From positions 45,290 through 109,289 of the forward strand of contig CAMNXA010000008.1 of the NCBI GenBank assembly GCA_946566685.1: a stretch of DNA of 64,000 nucleotides, in the 5' to 3' direction. Below are positions 43,626 to 52,064 of this stretch, one piece after another. Position 1 is the first letter of the stretch; each line of letters begins with the position of its first letter. The position numbers and the translations under genes are program-made. The stretch is from an uncultured Lachnospiraceae bacterium. Its GTDB lineage: Bacteria > Bacillota > Clostridia > Lachnospirales > Lachnospiraceae. The notes beneath the pieces are model-generated. The model saw only the letters and a program-made list of their open reading frames with translations. It was not told the origin of the DNA and made no database searches.

Positions 43626-44748
43626 ACAAATGTTAGAGGAGTCTTTAAAGACAATACACACAGGAGAGGTTGTTGAAGGTACCGTTATTGATGTGAAGCC
43701 GGAAGAAATCATTCTCAACATCGGATATAAATCAGATGGCGTTCTTACCAGAAATGAATATACAAACGAACCTAATGTAGATTTAACAACCGTTGCTAAA
43801 CCTGGTGATACCATGGAAGTAAAGGTGCTGAAAGTAAATGACGGCGAAGGACAAGTCCTTCTGACATATAAACGTCTTGCGGCTGACAGAGGTAATAAGA
43901 GAATCGAAGAAGCTTATGAGAACAGAGAAGTGCTTACAGCCAAAGTGGCACAGGTACTGGAAGGCGGCTTGAGCGTTGTAGTAGAAGAAGTCAGGATCTT
44001 TATCCCGGCAAGCCTTGTGTCTGATACTTATGAGAAGGATTTAAATAAGTATGCGGGACAGGAAATTCAGTTTGTGATCAGCGAGTACAATCCGAAGAGA
44101 AGAAGATATATCGGTGACAGAAAGCAGCTGATTCTGGAAGAGAAAGCGGAAATGCAGAAGAAACTCTTCGAGACCATCAAGATTGGTGATACCGTGGAAG
44201 GTACTGTCAAGAATGTGACTGATTTTGGTGCATTTATTGATCTGGGCGGCTGTGACGGACTGCTTCACATTTCGGAGATGTCCTGGGGCAGAGTGGAGAA
44301 TCCCAAGAAAGTGTTTAAAGTGGGCGATGTCGTAAAAGTGCTGATCAAGGATATCTCCGGTACCAAGATTGCACTCAGCCTGAAATTTGAGGATGCGAAT
44401 CCCTGGAAAGATGCAGCGAGCAAATATGCAGTGGGCAATGTAGTTACCGGTAAAGTGGCACGGATGACTGATTTTGGCGCATTTATTGAGTTAGAACCCG
44501 GTATTGACGCACTGCTCCATGTATCTCAGATTTCCAAGGAACATATTGAGAAACCTTCCGATGTCTTAAAGACTGGTGAAGAGGTGATTGCCAAGGTGGT
44601 GGACTTTAACGAAGCAGATAAGAAGATCAGTTTAAGCATCAAAGCAATGTTTGCTCCGGAGCCCAAGGAGGAAAAAGTAGTAGAAGAAGATGCAGATGTG
44701 GTGTCTGTTGATATTGATGCGGTGATTGCCAGCGAGGAAGCTGAATAA
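43606..44748 (+). CDS. rpsA: S1 RNA-binding domain protein, ribosomal protein S1-like
   Basis: The 380-residue protein has four S1 OB-fold repeats: about 18-85 (GEVVEGTVIDVKPEEIILN), 100-165 (a degenerate one), 185-253 (GDTVEGTVKNVTDFGAFIDL) and 270-340 (GNVVTGKVARMTDFGAFIEL). The C-terminal tail is acidic. It binds mRNA, and in low-GC Gram-positives it may be a shorter S1 relative rather than a full ribosomal S1. ATG 43606 has AGGAGG nine bases upstream, located inside the end of ispH. Repeat copy C follows the stop at once. Confidence 0.93.
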   Translation: MSELTFEQMLEESLKTIHTGEVVEGTVIDVKPEEIILNIGYKSDGVLTRNEYTNEPNVDLTTVAKPGDTMEVKVLKVNDGEGQVLLTYKRLAADRGNKRIEEAYENREVLTAKVAQVLEGGLSVVVEEVRIFIPASLVSDTYEKDLNKYAGQEIQFVISEYNPKRRRYIGDRKQLILEEKAEMQKKLFETIKIGDTVEGTVKNVTDFGAFIDLGGCDGLLHISEMSWGRVENPKKVFKVGDVVKVLIKDISGTKIALSLKFEDANPWKDAASKYAVGNVVTGKVARMTDFGAFIELEPGIDALLHVSQISKEHIEKPSDVLKTGEEVIAKVVDFNEADKKISLSIKAMFAPEPKEEKVVEEDADVVSVDIDAVIASEEAE

Positions 44749-44756
44749 AAAAAGTA

Positions 44757-44802
44757 AATTTGCTTCGCAAATTAACTTTGCGAGATCCGCTTCGCGGACT
44801 CG
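44757..44802 (+). repeat. Two-hairpin intergenic repeat, copy C
   Basis: Hairpin 1 is AATTTGC-TTC-GCAAATT (44757-44773). The linker is AACTTTG. Hairpin 2 is CGAG-A-TCCGC-TTC-GCGGA-CTCG (44781-44802). It is almost identical to the reverse complement of copy A. It starts eight bases after the rpsA stop. Confidence 0.88.
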
Positions 44803-44877
44803 GATAAGCTAAAGGACTTTTCTATATCATAAAATGGAAGAAGTGGGAATAAAAAGTAAATGGGGCGGTAAAGCTAT

Positions 44878-45657
44878 ATGGCATATGATTACGAATATTT
44901 CAAAAAAGCGGTTTATGATTTGACCAAGATTGATCTTAATGCTTACAAAGAAAAGCAGATGAAACGGCGTATTGATACACTGATCGCTAAGAATAAGATT
45001 GTGGGATATGATAATTATGTGGCAGCGCTTAAATCCGATAATGCGAAGTTTGAGGAGTTTGTAAACTACCTGACCATCAATGTATCGGAGTTTTATCGTA
45101 ATGTAGACCAGTGGCAGCTTTTGGATAAGGATATTTTTCCGGATTTGATTAAGCGGTATGGTAATAATTTAAAAATCTGGAGTGCTGCCTGCTCCACAGG
45201 AGATGAGCCGTATTCCCTTGTAATGGCATTGTCAAGGCATCTGCCGTTGAATCAGATTAAGATTTATGCGACAGACTTGGATAAGCAGGTGATTGCGAAG
45301 GCAAAGGTTGGTCTGTATGGAGAGAAGAGTGTGGCCGGTGTACCTGCGGATCTGAAAAAGAAATTCTTTACGAAAGTGGGGCCTTCTTATCAGATTTCTG
45401 ACGAGGTGAAAGCCAGGGTAGAGTTTAAGGAACATAATCTTTTGAAAGATACATATCTTACAGATTTTCATCTGATTGTCTGCCGTAATGTACTGATCTA
45501 CTTTACGGAGGAAGCGAAGGATGAAGTGTTCCGCAAGTTCCAGAAGAGTTTAAAACCCGGCGGATATCTTTTCATCGGCAGTACCGAGCAGATTATTAAT
45601 CACAAGGATATGGGATTTGAGAGGAAGAATTCCTTCTTTTATCAGAGACCAATATAA
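44878..45657 (+). CDS. cheR: CheR-type protein-glutamate methyltransferase
   Basis: The 259-residue protein has the CheR N-terminal helical domain (YFKKAVYDLTKIDLNAYKEK) and the SAM-dependent methyltransferase domain with WSAACSTGDEPYSLVMAL, YATDLDKQVIAKA and FHLIVCRNVLIYF. It methylates glutamates of chemoreceptors. No other chemotaxis genes are in the window, so it stands alone between rpsA and a terminator. It may serve a distant chemotaxis cluster or a related signalling system. The ribosome site GGGGCGG is of moderate quality. Confidence 0.92.
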   Translation: MAYDYEYFKKAVYDLTKIDLNAYKEKQMKRRIDTLIAKNKIVGYDNYVAALKSDNAKFEEFVNYLTINVSEFYRNVDQWQLLDKDIFPDLIKRYGNNLKIWSAACSTGDEPYSLVMALSRHLPLNQIKIYATDLDKQVIAKAKVGLYGEKSVAGVPADLKKKFFTKVGPSYQISDEVKARVEFKEHNLLKDTYLTDFHLIVCRNVLIYFTEEAKDEVFRKFQKSLKPGGYLFIGSTEQIINHKDMGFERKNSFFYQRPI

Positions 45658-45662
45658 GAATA

Positions 45663-45697
45663 AGAGAGCAGCGAATTTTCGTTGCTCTCTTTTTTTA
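45663..45697. terminator. Bidirectional terminator between cheR and yprB-like gene
   Basis: AGAGAGCAGCGA pairs with TCGTTGCTCTCT (one G-T pair) around a four-base loop. Seven T residues follow on the + strand. Confidence 0.9.
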
Positions 45698-45712
45698 GTG
45701 GAAGACGTAACA

Positions 45713-46816
45713 TCAATAAGTTTTAGCCATTTTGCCGAGTAGATACTGGGCATAACGTGAGAAAAATTCCCGGTCAGTCTTTTTATCCTCTGTCAGTTCA
45801 AAGAACAGATCTTTACTCTTATAGTCCCGTTTAAAAAACGGTTCGATAAAGACATCCCATTGCGGCAGATAAGTGGAAAATTTCCGGGTATAGCAGTTCG
45901 CGGCAGAGGCCTGTGTGCGATGTGCCTTATCCACAAACGAGGATACGGACTTGTGAAGCGCCACATCCTCTTCCGGAAGATAATAGTAATCTTTATAGTT
46001 GGAATAGAAATATTTCATTTCTTCCTCATAGAGAGGCACCTTTAAGATTCCCCGACTGTCTTCCCCGCTGAAATAGCAGCCATTGGACAGGGTGGAGACA
46101 GGGATGGGAAGGGGCGTTGGGAGAGCCAGTTTCATCAGGACTTCCTGACGATCATGACCGTGGTAGTCAATATAATGGCTGGCCTGTACCTTCTTAGCTT
46201 TGATCGAGCCGTTAAACAGGTCGTAAAAGGCCAGGAGGGACAGAATCTGTAGCATGCCCTTCATATCATCACTGTTGTGCAGCAACAGGAGTGAACGGGC
46301 CTCATCAGAGGGTGATTTTACATAATTGTGATAGATTTCAATCAGTTCACCGCCATGATAGAGATCTTCTCTGTCGATGCCCAGAAGTTCTTCCAAGGTC
46401 TTCTGCTTGCAGTTGGGTGTGTGCAGGAAGGCTTTGTAGGGAGAAACCCGTTTATAGAGATCCAGTCCCTCAAAATTGTCGAAATTGTAAGATAACTTAT
46501 GCTGCTCACATTTCTGGAGCAGGTAGGGCAGGTCAAAGTTATTGCCGTTAAAATGGATCAGGTGCGTAAAAGCCGGGCAGAAGGAAAAGAAATCTGAAAG
46601 CAGTGCGGCCTCATCGGCGGGATTTTGGGCAAACCATTGTCTGATATGCCAGTTTCCGGCCTGATAATAGGCAGTTCCGATCAGATAGAGGGAGGAACTT
46701 TTGGCGGTAAATCCTGTGGTTTCAATATCCAGAAACAGAATATTTTCGGGAGGAGCGATCTGTTCCAGGGGATAATTGATCGTAAAATTATCCAGTGTCT
46801 GATTTACTATTTGCAT
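45713..46816 (-). CDS. YprB-like ribonuclease H-fold 3'-5' exonuclease
   Basis: The 367-residue protein carries a DEDD-type exonuclease fold of the RNase_H_2/YprB kind. ENILFLDIETTGF holds the first Asp-Glu pair, HLIHFNGNNFDLPYLLQKCEQ the second Asp, and LLLHNSDDMKGM the last Asp. A helical C-terminal part (about 220-367) of unknown function follows. It probably trims nucleic acid in the cytoplasm, substrate unknown. It is on the - strand alone, converging with cheR on a shared terminator. Confidence 0.85.
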   Translation of the reverse strand: MQIVNQTLDNFTINYPLEQIAPPENILFLDIETTGFTAKSSSLYLIGTAYYQAGNWHIRQWFAQNPADEAALLSDFFSFCPAFTHLIHFNGNNFDLPYLLQKCEQHKLSYNFDNFEGLDLYKRVSPYKAFLHTPNCKQKTLEELLGIDREDLYHGGELIEIYHNYVKSPSDEARSLLLLHNSDDMKGMLQILSLLAFYDLFNGSIKAKKVQASHYIDYHGHDRQEVLMKLALPTPLPIPVSTLSNGCYFSGEDSRGILKVPLYEEEMKYFYSNYKDYYYLPEEDVALHKSVSSFVDKAHRTQASAANCYTRKFSTYLPQWDVFIEPFFKRDYKSKDLFFELTEDKKTDREFFSRYAQYLLGKMAKTY

Positions 46817-47010
46817 GATTTTCTTCCTTCTTTCAATATGCTGTCAGGTTCAGTAACATGTCTGATGATATCTTAGCATATTTTTTGAAATAGCAGTAGT
46901 TTTTTTTGTTGAAAAATAGTATATTTATAAAGGAAGGTTATTAAGGATGTGTTCTTAACAGGAACCCGTCCATGAATCGTATATTATAGCAGGAGGTAAA
47001 AAGGGAAAGT

Positions 47011-48327
47011 ATGGCAAAACTAACATTTCATGGCGGCATACACCCGTACGACGGCAAGGAACTGTCGAAGGATAAGCCCATCAAGGCAGTGCTGCCCAAA
47101 GGAGATCTGGTGTATCCTTTGTCCCAGCATATCGGGGCGCCGGCCAAGCCGATCGTCAATAAAGGAGACAGAGTGCTGACCGGACAGAAGATCGCGGAGG
47201 CAGGCGGCTTTGTGTCTGCGCCTATCTACGCCACAGTATCGGGTACGGTGAAAGGGATTGAACCGCGGCGTGTGGTTACCGGTGACAATGTGATGAGTAT
47301 CGTCATTGAGAACGACGGCCTTTATGAGGAAGTGGAATATCCAAAGAGAAAGCCCCTGGAAGAAATGACCAGGGAAGAGATCATAGAGTGTGTGAAAGAG
47401 GCCGGTATTGTAGGTATGGGGGGAGCAGGTTTCCCTACTTTTATCAAGCTTTCTCCCAAAGAACCGGAAAAAATTGATTATGTAATTGCGAATTGTGCGG
47501 AATGTGAACCTTATCTGACATCGGATTACCGTAGAATGTTAGAGGAGCCGGAGAAGCTGGTGGGAGGTCTCAAAGTCTCTTTGCAGTTGTTTGAGAACGC
47601 CAGGGGGATTCTGGCAGTGGAGGACAACAAACCGGACTGTATTGAAATCCTGAAAGAACTTACGAAAGATGAACCGCGCATCAGCGTGAAAGAGCTGAAG
47701 ACGAAATATCCCCAGGGTGCAGAGCGGCAGATTATCTATGCCACCACGGGAAGAGCCATCAATTCTTCCATGCTGCCGGCGGATGCGGGTTGTGTGGTCA
47801 ATAATGTAGATACGGTAGTGGCTATCTATCATGCGGTGATAGAAGGAAAACCGCTGATGCATCGTATTGTTACGGTGACGGGGGATGCCATTGAAGACCC
47901 TCGTAATTTTATCGTGCGGATCGGTACCAATTACCATGAACTGGTGGAAGAGGCGGGAGGATTTAAGAAAGACCCGGTGAAGATTGTTTCCGGCGGGCCG
48001 ATGATGGGTTTTGGAATCTTTGACCTGGATGTGCCCACCACCAAGACGGCTTCAGCCCTTTTGTGTCTGACAGAGGATGATGTGTCCCGCATGGAGCCCA
48101 GCGCCTGCATCAACTGCGGCCGCTGTGTGGAAGTGTGTCCGGGACGGGTAGTACCCAGGATGCTGGCCGATTATGCACAACATTATGAGGAAGAAGAATT
48201 CCTGTCCCACAATGGAATGGAATGTTGTGAATGTGGATGCTGTAGTTTTGTGTGTCCGGCCAAGCGGCCGCTGACCCAGATGATCAAATCCATGCGTAAA
48301 ATACAGCTTGCAAAGAAGAAAAAGTAG
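47011..48327 (+). CDS. rnfC: Rnf complex subunit C
   Basis: The 438-residue peripheral subunit of the ferredoxin:NAD+ oxidoreductase begins with FHGGIHPYDGKELSKDKPI. It has an NADH/FMN-binding region like the NuoF fold (GIVGMGGAGFPTFIKL, NCAECEPYLTSDYR). Two C-terminal [4Fe-4S] motifs follow: CINCGRCVEVCP (Cys366 on) and CECGCCSFVCP (Cys405 on). It passes electrons to NAD+. It is the first gene of the rnfCDGEAB operon, the order known from Acetobacterium and other clostridia. The ribosome site is AGGAGG. Confidence 0.96.
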   Translation: MAKLTFHGGIHPYDGKELSKDKPIKAVLPKGDLVYPLSQHIGAPAKPIVNKGDRVLTGQKIAEAGGFVSAPIYATVSGTVKGIEPRRVVTGDNVMSIVIENDGLYEEVEYPKRKPLEEMTREEIIECVKEAGIVGMGGAGFPTFIKLSPKEPEKIDYVIANCAECEPYLTSDYRRMLEEPEKLVGGLKVSLQLFENARGILAVEDNKPDCIEILKELTKDEPRISVKELKTKYPQGAERQIIYATTGRAINSSMLPADAGCVVNNVDTVVAIYHAVIEGKPLMHRIVTVTGDAIEDPRNFIVRIGTNYHELVEEAGGFKKDPVKIVSGGPMMGFGIFDLDVPTTKTASALLCLTEDDVSRMEPSACINCGRCVEVCPGRVVPRMLADYAQHYEEEEFLSHNGMECCECGCCSFVCPAKRPLTQMIKSMRKIQLAKKKK

Positions 48328-48352
48328 GAAGAAAGGAGCATAGACTGAAGAG

Positions 48353-49285
48353 ATGAATGATTTAATGAAGGTGTCTTCCAATCCCCATGTCAGATCCAAG
48401 TCCACCACCAGCAGCATCATGCTTACCGTGGTGATCGCCCTTCTTCCGGCGGCTGGTTTTGGTATCTACAATTTTGGATTGAAGGCGCTGATATTGATGT
48501 TAGTAACTGTGGCTTCCACAGTGTTGACGGAATTAGCTTTCGAAAAGATCTGTAAGAAAAAAGTGACCATAGGAGACTACTCGGCGGTGGTTACGGGCCT
48601 GCTGCTGGCCATGAACCTGCCGGTATCCGCGCCCTGGTGGATCGGCGTGGTGGGCGGCGTGTTCGCGATTCTGGTGGTAAAGATGCTGTTTGGCGGTCTG
48701 GGACAGAATTTTATGAACCCGGCGCTGGGGGCGAGATGTTTTCTGTTGATTTCCTTTACCTCCATCATGACGAATTTTGACTGTGATGCCTATACGGGGG
48801 CAACACCACTTGCTAATTTAAAGAGTGGCGAGGCGGTGGATATATTGGATATGGTGATCGGCCGTACCGCAGGAACCATCGGCGAGACATCCATGGTGGC
48901 GATCGTGATCGGTGCCTGCATCCTGATCCTGTTTGGCATCATTGACCTGCGGATTCCGGGCAGTTATATTGTGAGTCTGGTTATTTTTATCAGTCTCTTT
49001 GGCGGGCGCGGACTGGATTGGCCCTACATATCTGCGCATCTTGCAGGCGGCGGCCTGATGTTAGGGGCGTTCTTTATGGCCACGGATTATGTAACAAGGC
49101 CGATTACCAAGAGAGGACAGTACGTATATGGTATCCTGCTGGGAATCCTGACGGGAATCTTCCGGATTTTTGGACCTTCCGCAGAGGGGGTATCTTATGC
49201 GATCATCATCGGCAATCTCTTAGTGCCGTTAATCGAGAAGGTTACTCTTCCGAAAGCATTTGGTAAAGGAGGAGAGAAGGCATGA
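48353..49285 (+). CDS. rnfD: Rnf complex subunit D
   Basis: The 310-residue membrane protein has about nine hydrophobic segments. DAYTGATPLANLK holds the Asp-x-x-Thr-Gly-Ala-Thr motif where ApbE attaches FMN (Thr151). FGGLGQNFMNPALGARCFL is a strongly conserved family stretch. It forms part of the ion channel of the Rnf pump. Its stop overlaps the rnfG start by 4 bases (ATGA). Confidence 0.95.
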   Translation: MNDLMKVSSNPHVRSKSTTSSIMLTVVIALLPAAGFGIYNFGLKALILMLVTVASTVLTELAFEKICKKKVTIGDYSAVVTGLLLAMNLPVSAPWWIGVVGGVFAILVVKMLFGGLGQNFMNPALGARCFLLISFTSIMTNFDCDAYTGATPLANLKSGEAVDILDMVIGRTAGTIGETSMVAIVIGACILILFGIIDLRIPGSYIVSLVIFISLFGGRGLDWPYISAHLAGGGLMLGAFFMATDYVTRPITKRGQYVYGILLGILTGIFRIFGPSAEGVSYAIIIGNLLVPLIEKVTLPKAFGKGGEKA

Positions 49286-49890
49286 AAGAAATGATGAAAA
49301 ATACAGGTATTATGGTGGCGATCACTCTGATTGCCGGTCTGCTTTTGGGAATTGTCTATCAGGTGACGAAGGAGCCGATTGCAGTGCAGGAGGCTAAGGC
49401 GAAGCAGGAAGCCTGTCAGGAAGTGTTTGCGGATGCGGCGTCTTTTGATGCGGTGGAAGTTGCAGCCGTGGAAGAGGGAGCATGGAGCAGCGCCGGGTAC
49501 GGGCAGGAGACGATTGATGAAGTGATGATGGCCAAAGACAGCGCTGGTGAGACGCTGGGCTATGTGGTGACTGTGACCACCAAAGAAGGTTATGGCGGAG
49601 ACATCCGTTTTACCGTGGGTGTGCGCATGGATGGTACGGTGAATGGGATCTCCATCCTTTCAATCTCTGAGACAGCAGGGCTTGGTATGCGGGCAGAAGA
49701 AGTTCTGAAACCGCAGTTTGCAGATAAAAATGTGGAAAAGTTTGAATATACCAAGAGCGGTGCCACATCGGAGAATCAGGTGGATGCGATTTCCGGTGCG
49801 ACCATCACAACAAACGCAGTGACCAATGGAGTCAATGCAGGACTTTACTATTTCCAGACACAGCTGAAGGGAGGTAGTGAGAATGAATAG
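49282..49890 (+). CDS. rnfG: Rnf complex subunit G
   Basis: The 202-residue subunit has one N-terminal membrane helix (about 8-27) and an extracytoplasmic FMN-binding domain. DAISGATITTNAV provides the flavinylation site Thr174. The ApbE protein encoded at 58110-59174 is the expected enzyme for this modification. It belongs to the electron path through the membrane. The end overlaps rnfE by 8 bases. Confidence 0.95.
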   Translation: MKEMMKNTGIMVAITLIAGLLLGIVYQVTKEPIAVQEAKAKQEACQEVFADAASFDAVEVAAVEEGAWSSAGYGQETIDEVMMAKDSAGETLGYVVTVTTKEGYGGDIRFTVGVRMDGTVNGISILSISETAGLGMRAEEVLKPQFADKNVEKFEYTKSGATSENQVDAISGATITTNAVTNGVNAGLYYFQTQLKGGSENE

Positions 49891-50656
49891 TGTAAAAGAA
49901 CGGCTTGTAAATGGTATCGTAAAAGAAAATCCTACCTTTGTGCTGATGCTTGGCATGTGTCCTACACTGGCGGTTACCACTTCGGCAATCAATGGTCTGG
50001 GCATGGGACTTACCACTATGGTGGTGTTGGCGCTTAGCAATGTGTTTATCTCAATGCTGCGGCATATCATACCGGATAAGGTGAGGATTCCGGCATTTAT
50101 CGTGATCATCGCCTCTTTTGTGACGATAGTACAACTTCTGTTACAGGGTTTTATTCCTTTCCTGTACGATGCACTCGGCATTTATATCCCGCTGATCGTG
50201 GTGAACTGTATTATCTTAGGCCGGGCGGAGGCCTATGCCTATAAGAATCCGGTGATCCCTTCTCTCTTTGACGGCATCGGCATGGGGCTTGGATTTTCCG
50301 TGGCCCTGACCTGCATCGGTGCGGTGCGGGAACTTCTGGGTGCAGGTACGTTATTTAACATCGGGGTGATGCCGGAAAGTTTCGTACCGGTGAGTATCTT
50401 TATCATGGCACCGGGAGCGTTCTTTGTGCTGGCGGTGTTGACGGCGATCCAGAATAAGGTCAAGATTATCGGTGAGCGCAAGGGCAAGGATATGTCGAAG
50501 ATTCAGTCCGGCTGCGGCAATGACTGCCTGAATTGTGCCGATACGGGATGTGCGAAGCGGCTCATTGATGAGAAGCCCTCAAAAGTACGGAAAGAGATTG
50601 AGATAGAAGAAATCGTGGACGAAGAAGCGGGAGAGGAGGATACAAAGAATGATTAA
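49883..50656 (+). CDS. rnfE: Rnf complex subunit E with Cys-rich tail
   Basis: The 257-residue membrane subunit has six helices. Conserved Cys26 (LMLGMCPTLAVTT) and Cys109 (VVNCIILGRAEA) are ligands for the membrane-embedded Fe-S cluster shared with RnfA. Residues 197-257 form an added cytoplasmic tail with four Cys (211, 215, 218, 223 in GCGNDCLNCADTGC) and a very acidic end. Classical RnfE is about 200-230 residues and ends before this. The tail could bind a metal or Fe-S cluster. The start at ATG 49883 has GGGAGG eight bases upstream. Confidence 0.94.
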   Translation: MNSVKERLVNGIVKENPTFVLMLGMCPTLAVTTSAINGLGMGLTTMVVLALSNVFISMLRHIIPDKVRIPAFIVIIASFVTIVQLLLQGFIPFLYDALGIYIPLIVVNCIILGRAEAYAYKNPVIPSLFDGIGMGLGFSVALTCIGAVRELLGAGTLFNIGVMPESFVPVSIFIMAPGAFFVLAVLTAIQNKVKIIGERKGKDMSKIQSGCGNDCLNCADTGCAKRLIDEKPSKVRKEIEIEEIVDEEAGEEDTKND

Positions 50657-51227
50657 AGATTTATTGGTGATATTGATTGCATCCTCTCTGGTCAATAACG
50701 TGGTCTTAAGCCAGTTCCTTGGACTGTGCCCGTTCTTAGGGGTATCCAAGAAGACCAACACGGCAACCGGCATGGGCGTGGCGGTCATCTTCGTTATCAC
50801 GCTGGCATCGGCGGTGGCAGGGGCTATTTACCAGTTTATTCTGGTGCCCTTTGACATCACTTATTTGCAGACCATCGTATTTATTCTGGTGATCGCGGCT
50901 CTGGTGCAGTTTGTGGAGATGTTTTTAAAGAAATTTATTCCCGCCCTGTATCAATCCCTGGGAGTATATTTACCTTTGATTACGACCAACTGTGCGGTGC
51001 TGGGCGTGGCGCTTACTAATGTACAGAAGAATTATGGAATACTGACCGGAATAGTCAACGGATTTGCAACGGCGGTTGGATTTACAATCTCCATTGTAAT
51101 CCTTGCTGGTATCCGGGAAAAGATGGCGCACAATGACATACCAGAGTCTTTTCAGGGTATGCCGATTGTGTTGGTGACGGCGGGCCTGATGGCAATCGCG
51201 TTCTGCGGATTTTCGGGACTTTTATAG
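50649..51227 (+). CDS. rnfA: Rnf complex subunit A
   Basis: The 192-residue membrane subunit has six helices and pseudo-symmetry with RnfE. VVLSQFLGLCPFLGVSKK and ITTNCAVLGVAL carry the two conserved Cys residues for the central cluster. It forms the electron path across the membrane. It overlaps rnfE by 8 bases and is followed by rnfB 26 bases later. Confidence 0.96.
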   Translation: MIKDLLVILIASSLVNNVVLSQFLGLCPFLGVSKKTNTATGMGVAVIFVITLASAVAGAIYQFILVPFDITYLQTIVFILVIAALVQFVEMFLKKFIPALYQSLGVYLPLITTNCAVLGVALTNVQKNYGILTGIVNGFATAVGFTISIVILAGIREKMAHNDIPESFQGMPIVLVTAGLMAIAFCGFSGLL

Positions 51228-51253
51228 GTTAAGAAAGGAGCATGGTTTTAACT

Positions 51254-52045
51254 ATGAATATAACCGGAATTTTGATAGCCACAGTGTTGGTGGGGGCAGT
51301 CGGCCTGTTCGTGGGATTGTTCCTGGGTGTGGCCGGTATCAAATTTAAAGTGGAAGTAGATGAGAGGGAAGAAGCCATATTGGGTGTCCTTCCCGGCAAC
51401 AATTGCGGCGGCTGCGGCTATGCGGGGTGTTCCGGCCTGGCGGCGGCTATCGTGAAAGGCGAGGCGCCTGCCAATGCATGTCCGGTAGGCGGTGAGAAGG
51501 TGGGAAACCAGGTAGCGCAGATCATGGGCGTGGAGGCCGGTGAGAGCGTGCGTAAGGTAGCCTTCGTAAAATGTCAGGGGGATAAGGAACGCACCCGTTT
51601 GGATTATGATTATACCGGGATAGAGGACTGCCGGATGCTGGCTTTCGTGCCAAACGGCGGCCCCAAGGCATGTAATGACGGCTGTCTCGGATTCGGCAGC
51701 TGCGTGCAGGTATGTCCCTTCGATGCCATCCATGTGGTAAACGGGGTGGCAGTGGTGGATAAGGAAGCCTGCAAAGCCTGCGGCAAGTGCGTGGCGGTCT
51801 GCCCGAAGCATTTGATCGAACTGATTCCTTATGACGCCAAATATGTGGTGGCTTGCAGTTCCAGAGAAAAAGGCCCTGATACGATGAAAGCCTGCGATGT
51901 GGGCTGCATCGGGTGTCAGCTGTGCAAGCGGAACTGTCCGGCTGACGCGGTGACGATTGAAGAATTCCATGCGACCATCGATCAGGAAAAATGTATCGGA
52001 TGCGGGGCTTGTAAAGAGAAGTGCCCGAAGAAGGCGATCGTATAG
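51254..52045 (+). CDS. rnfB: Rnf complex subunit B
   Basis: RnfB accepts electrons from reduced ferredoxin. It has an N-terminal membrane helix (NITGILIATVLVGAVG), then the Fe-S domain LPGNNCGGCGYAGCSG ... NACPVGG. Several [4Fe-4S] ferredoxin motifs follow (CLGFGSCVQVCPFDAI, CKACGKCVAVCP, CIGCQLCKRNCP, CIGCGACKEKCP). I chose ATG 51254 because ATG 51242 sits one base after AGGAG, too close to serve. Length from here is 263 residues. The next gene (kinase) starts 19 bases later, so the TerY-P-like module may share this operon's transcript. Confidence 0.95.
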   Translation: MNITGILIATVLVGAVGLFVGLFLGVAGIKFKVEVDEREEAILGVLPGNNCGGCGYAGCSGLAAAIVKGEAPANACPVGGEKVGNQVAQIMGVEAGESVRKVAFVKCQGDKERTRLDYDYTGIEDCRMLAFVPNGGPKACNDGCLGFGSCVQVCPFDAIHVVNGVAVVDKEACKACGKCVAVCPKHLIELIPYDAKYVVACSSREKGPDTMKACDVGCIGCQLCKRNCPADAVTIEEFHATIDQEKCIGCGACKEKCPKKAIV

Positions 52046-52064
52046 GAAACGGGAGAATAAGAGT

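Noticed and set aside
44878..45657. Chemotaxis cluster around cheR
   Set aside because: No cheA, cheB, cheW or receptor genes are found in the window, so cheR is alone here.
46897..46931. Promoter for the rnf operon
   Set aside because: TATATT and TATAAA candidates exist, but no convincing -35 box is found at proper spacing, so I do not list one.
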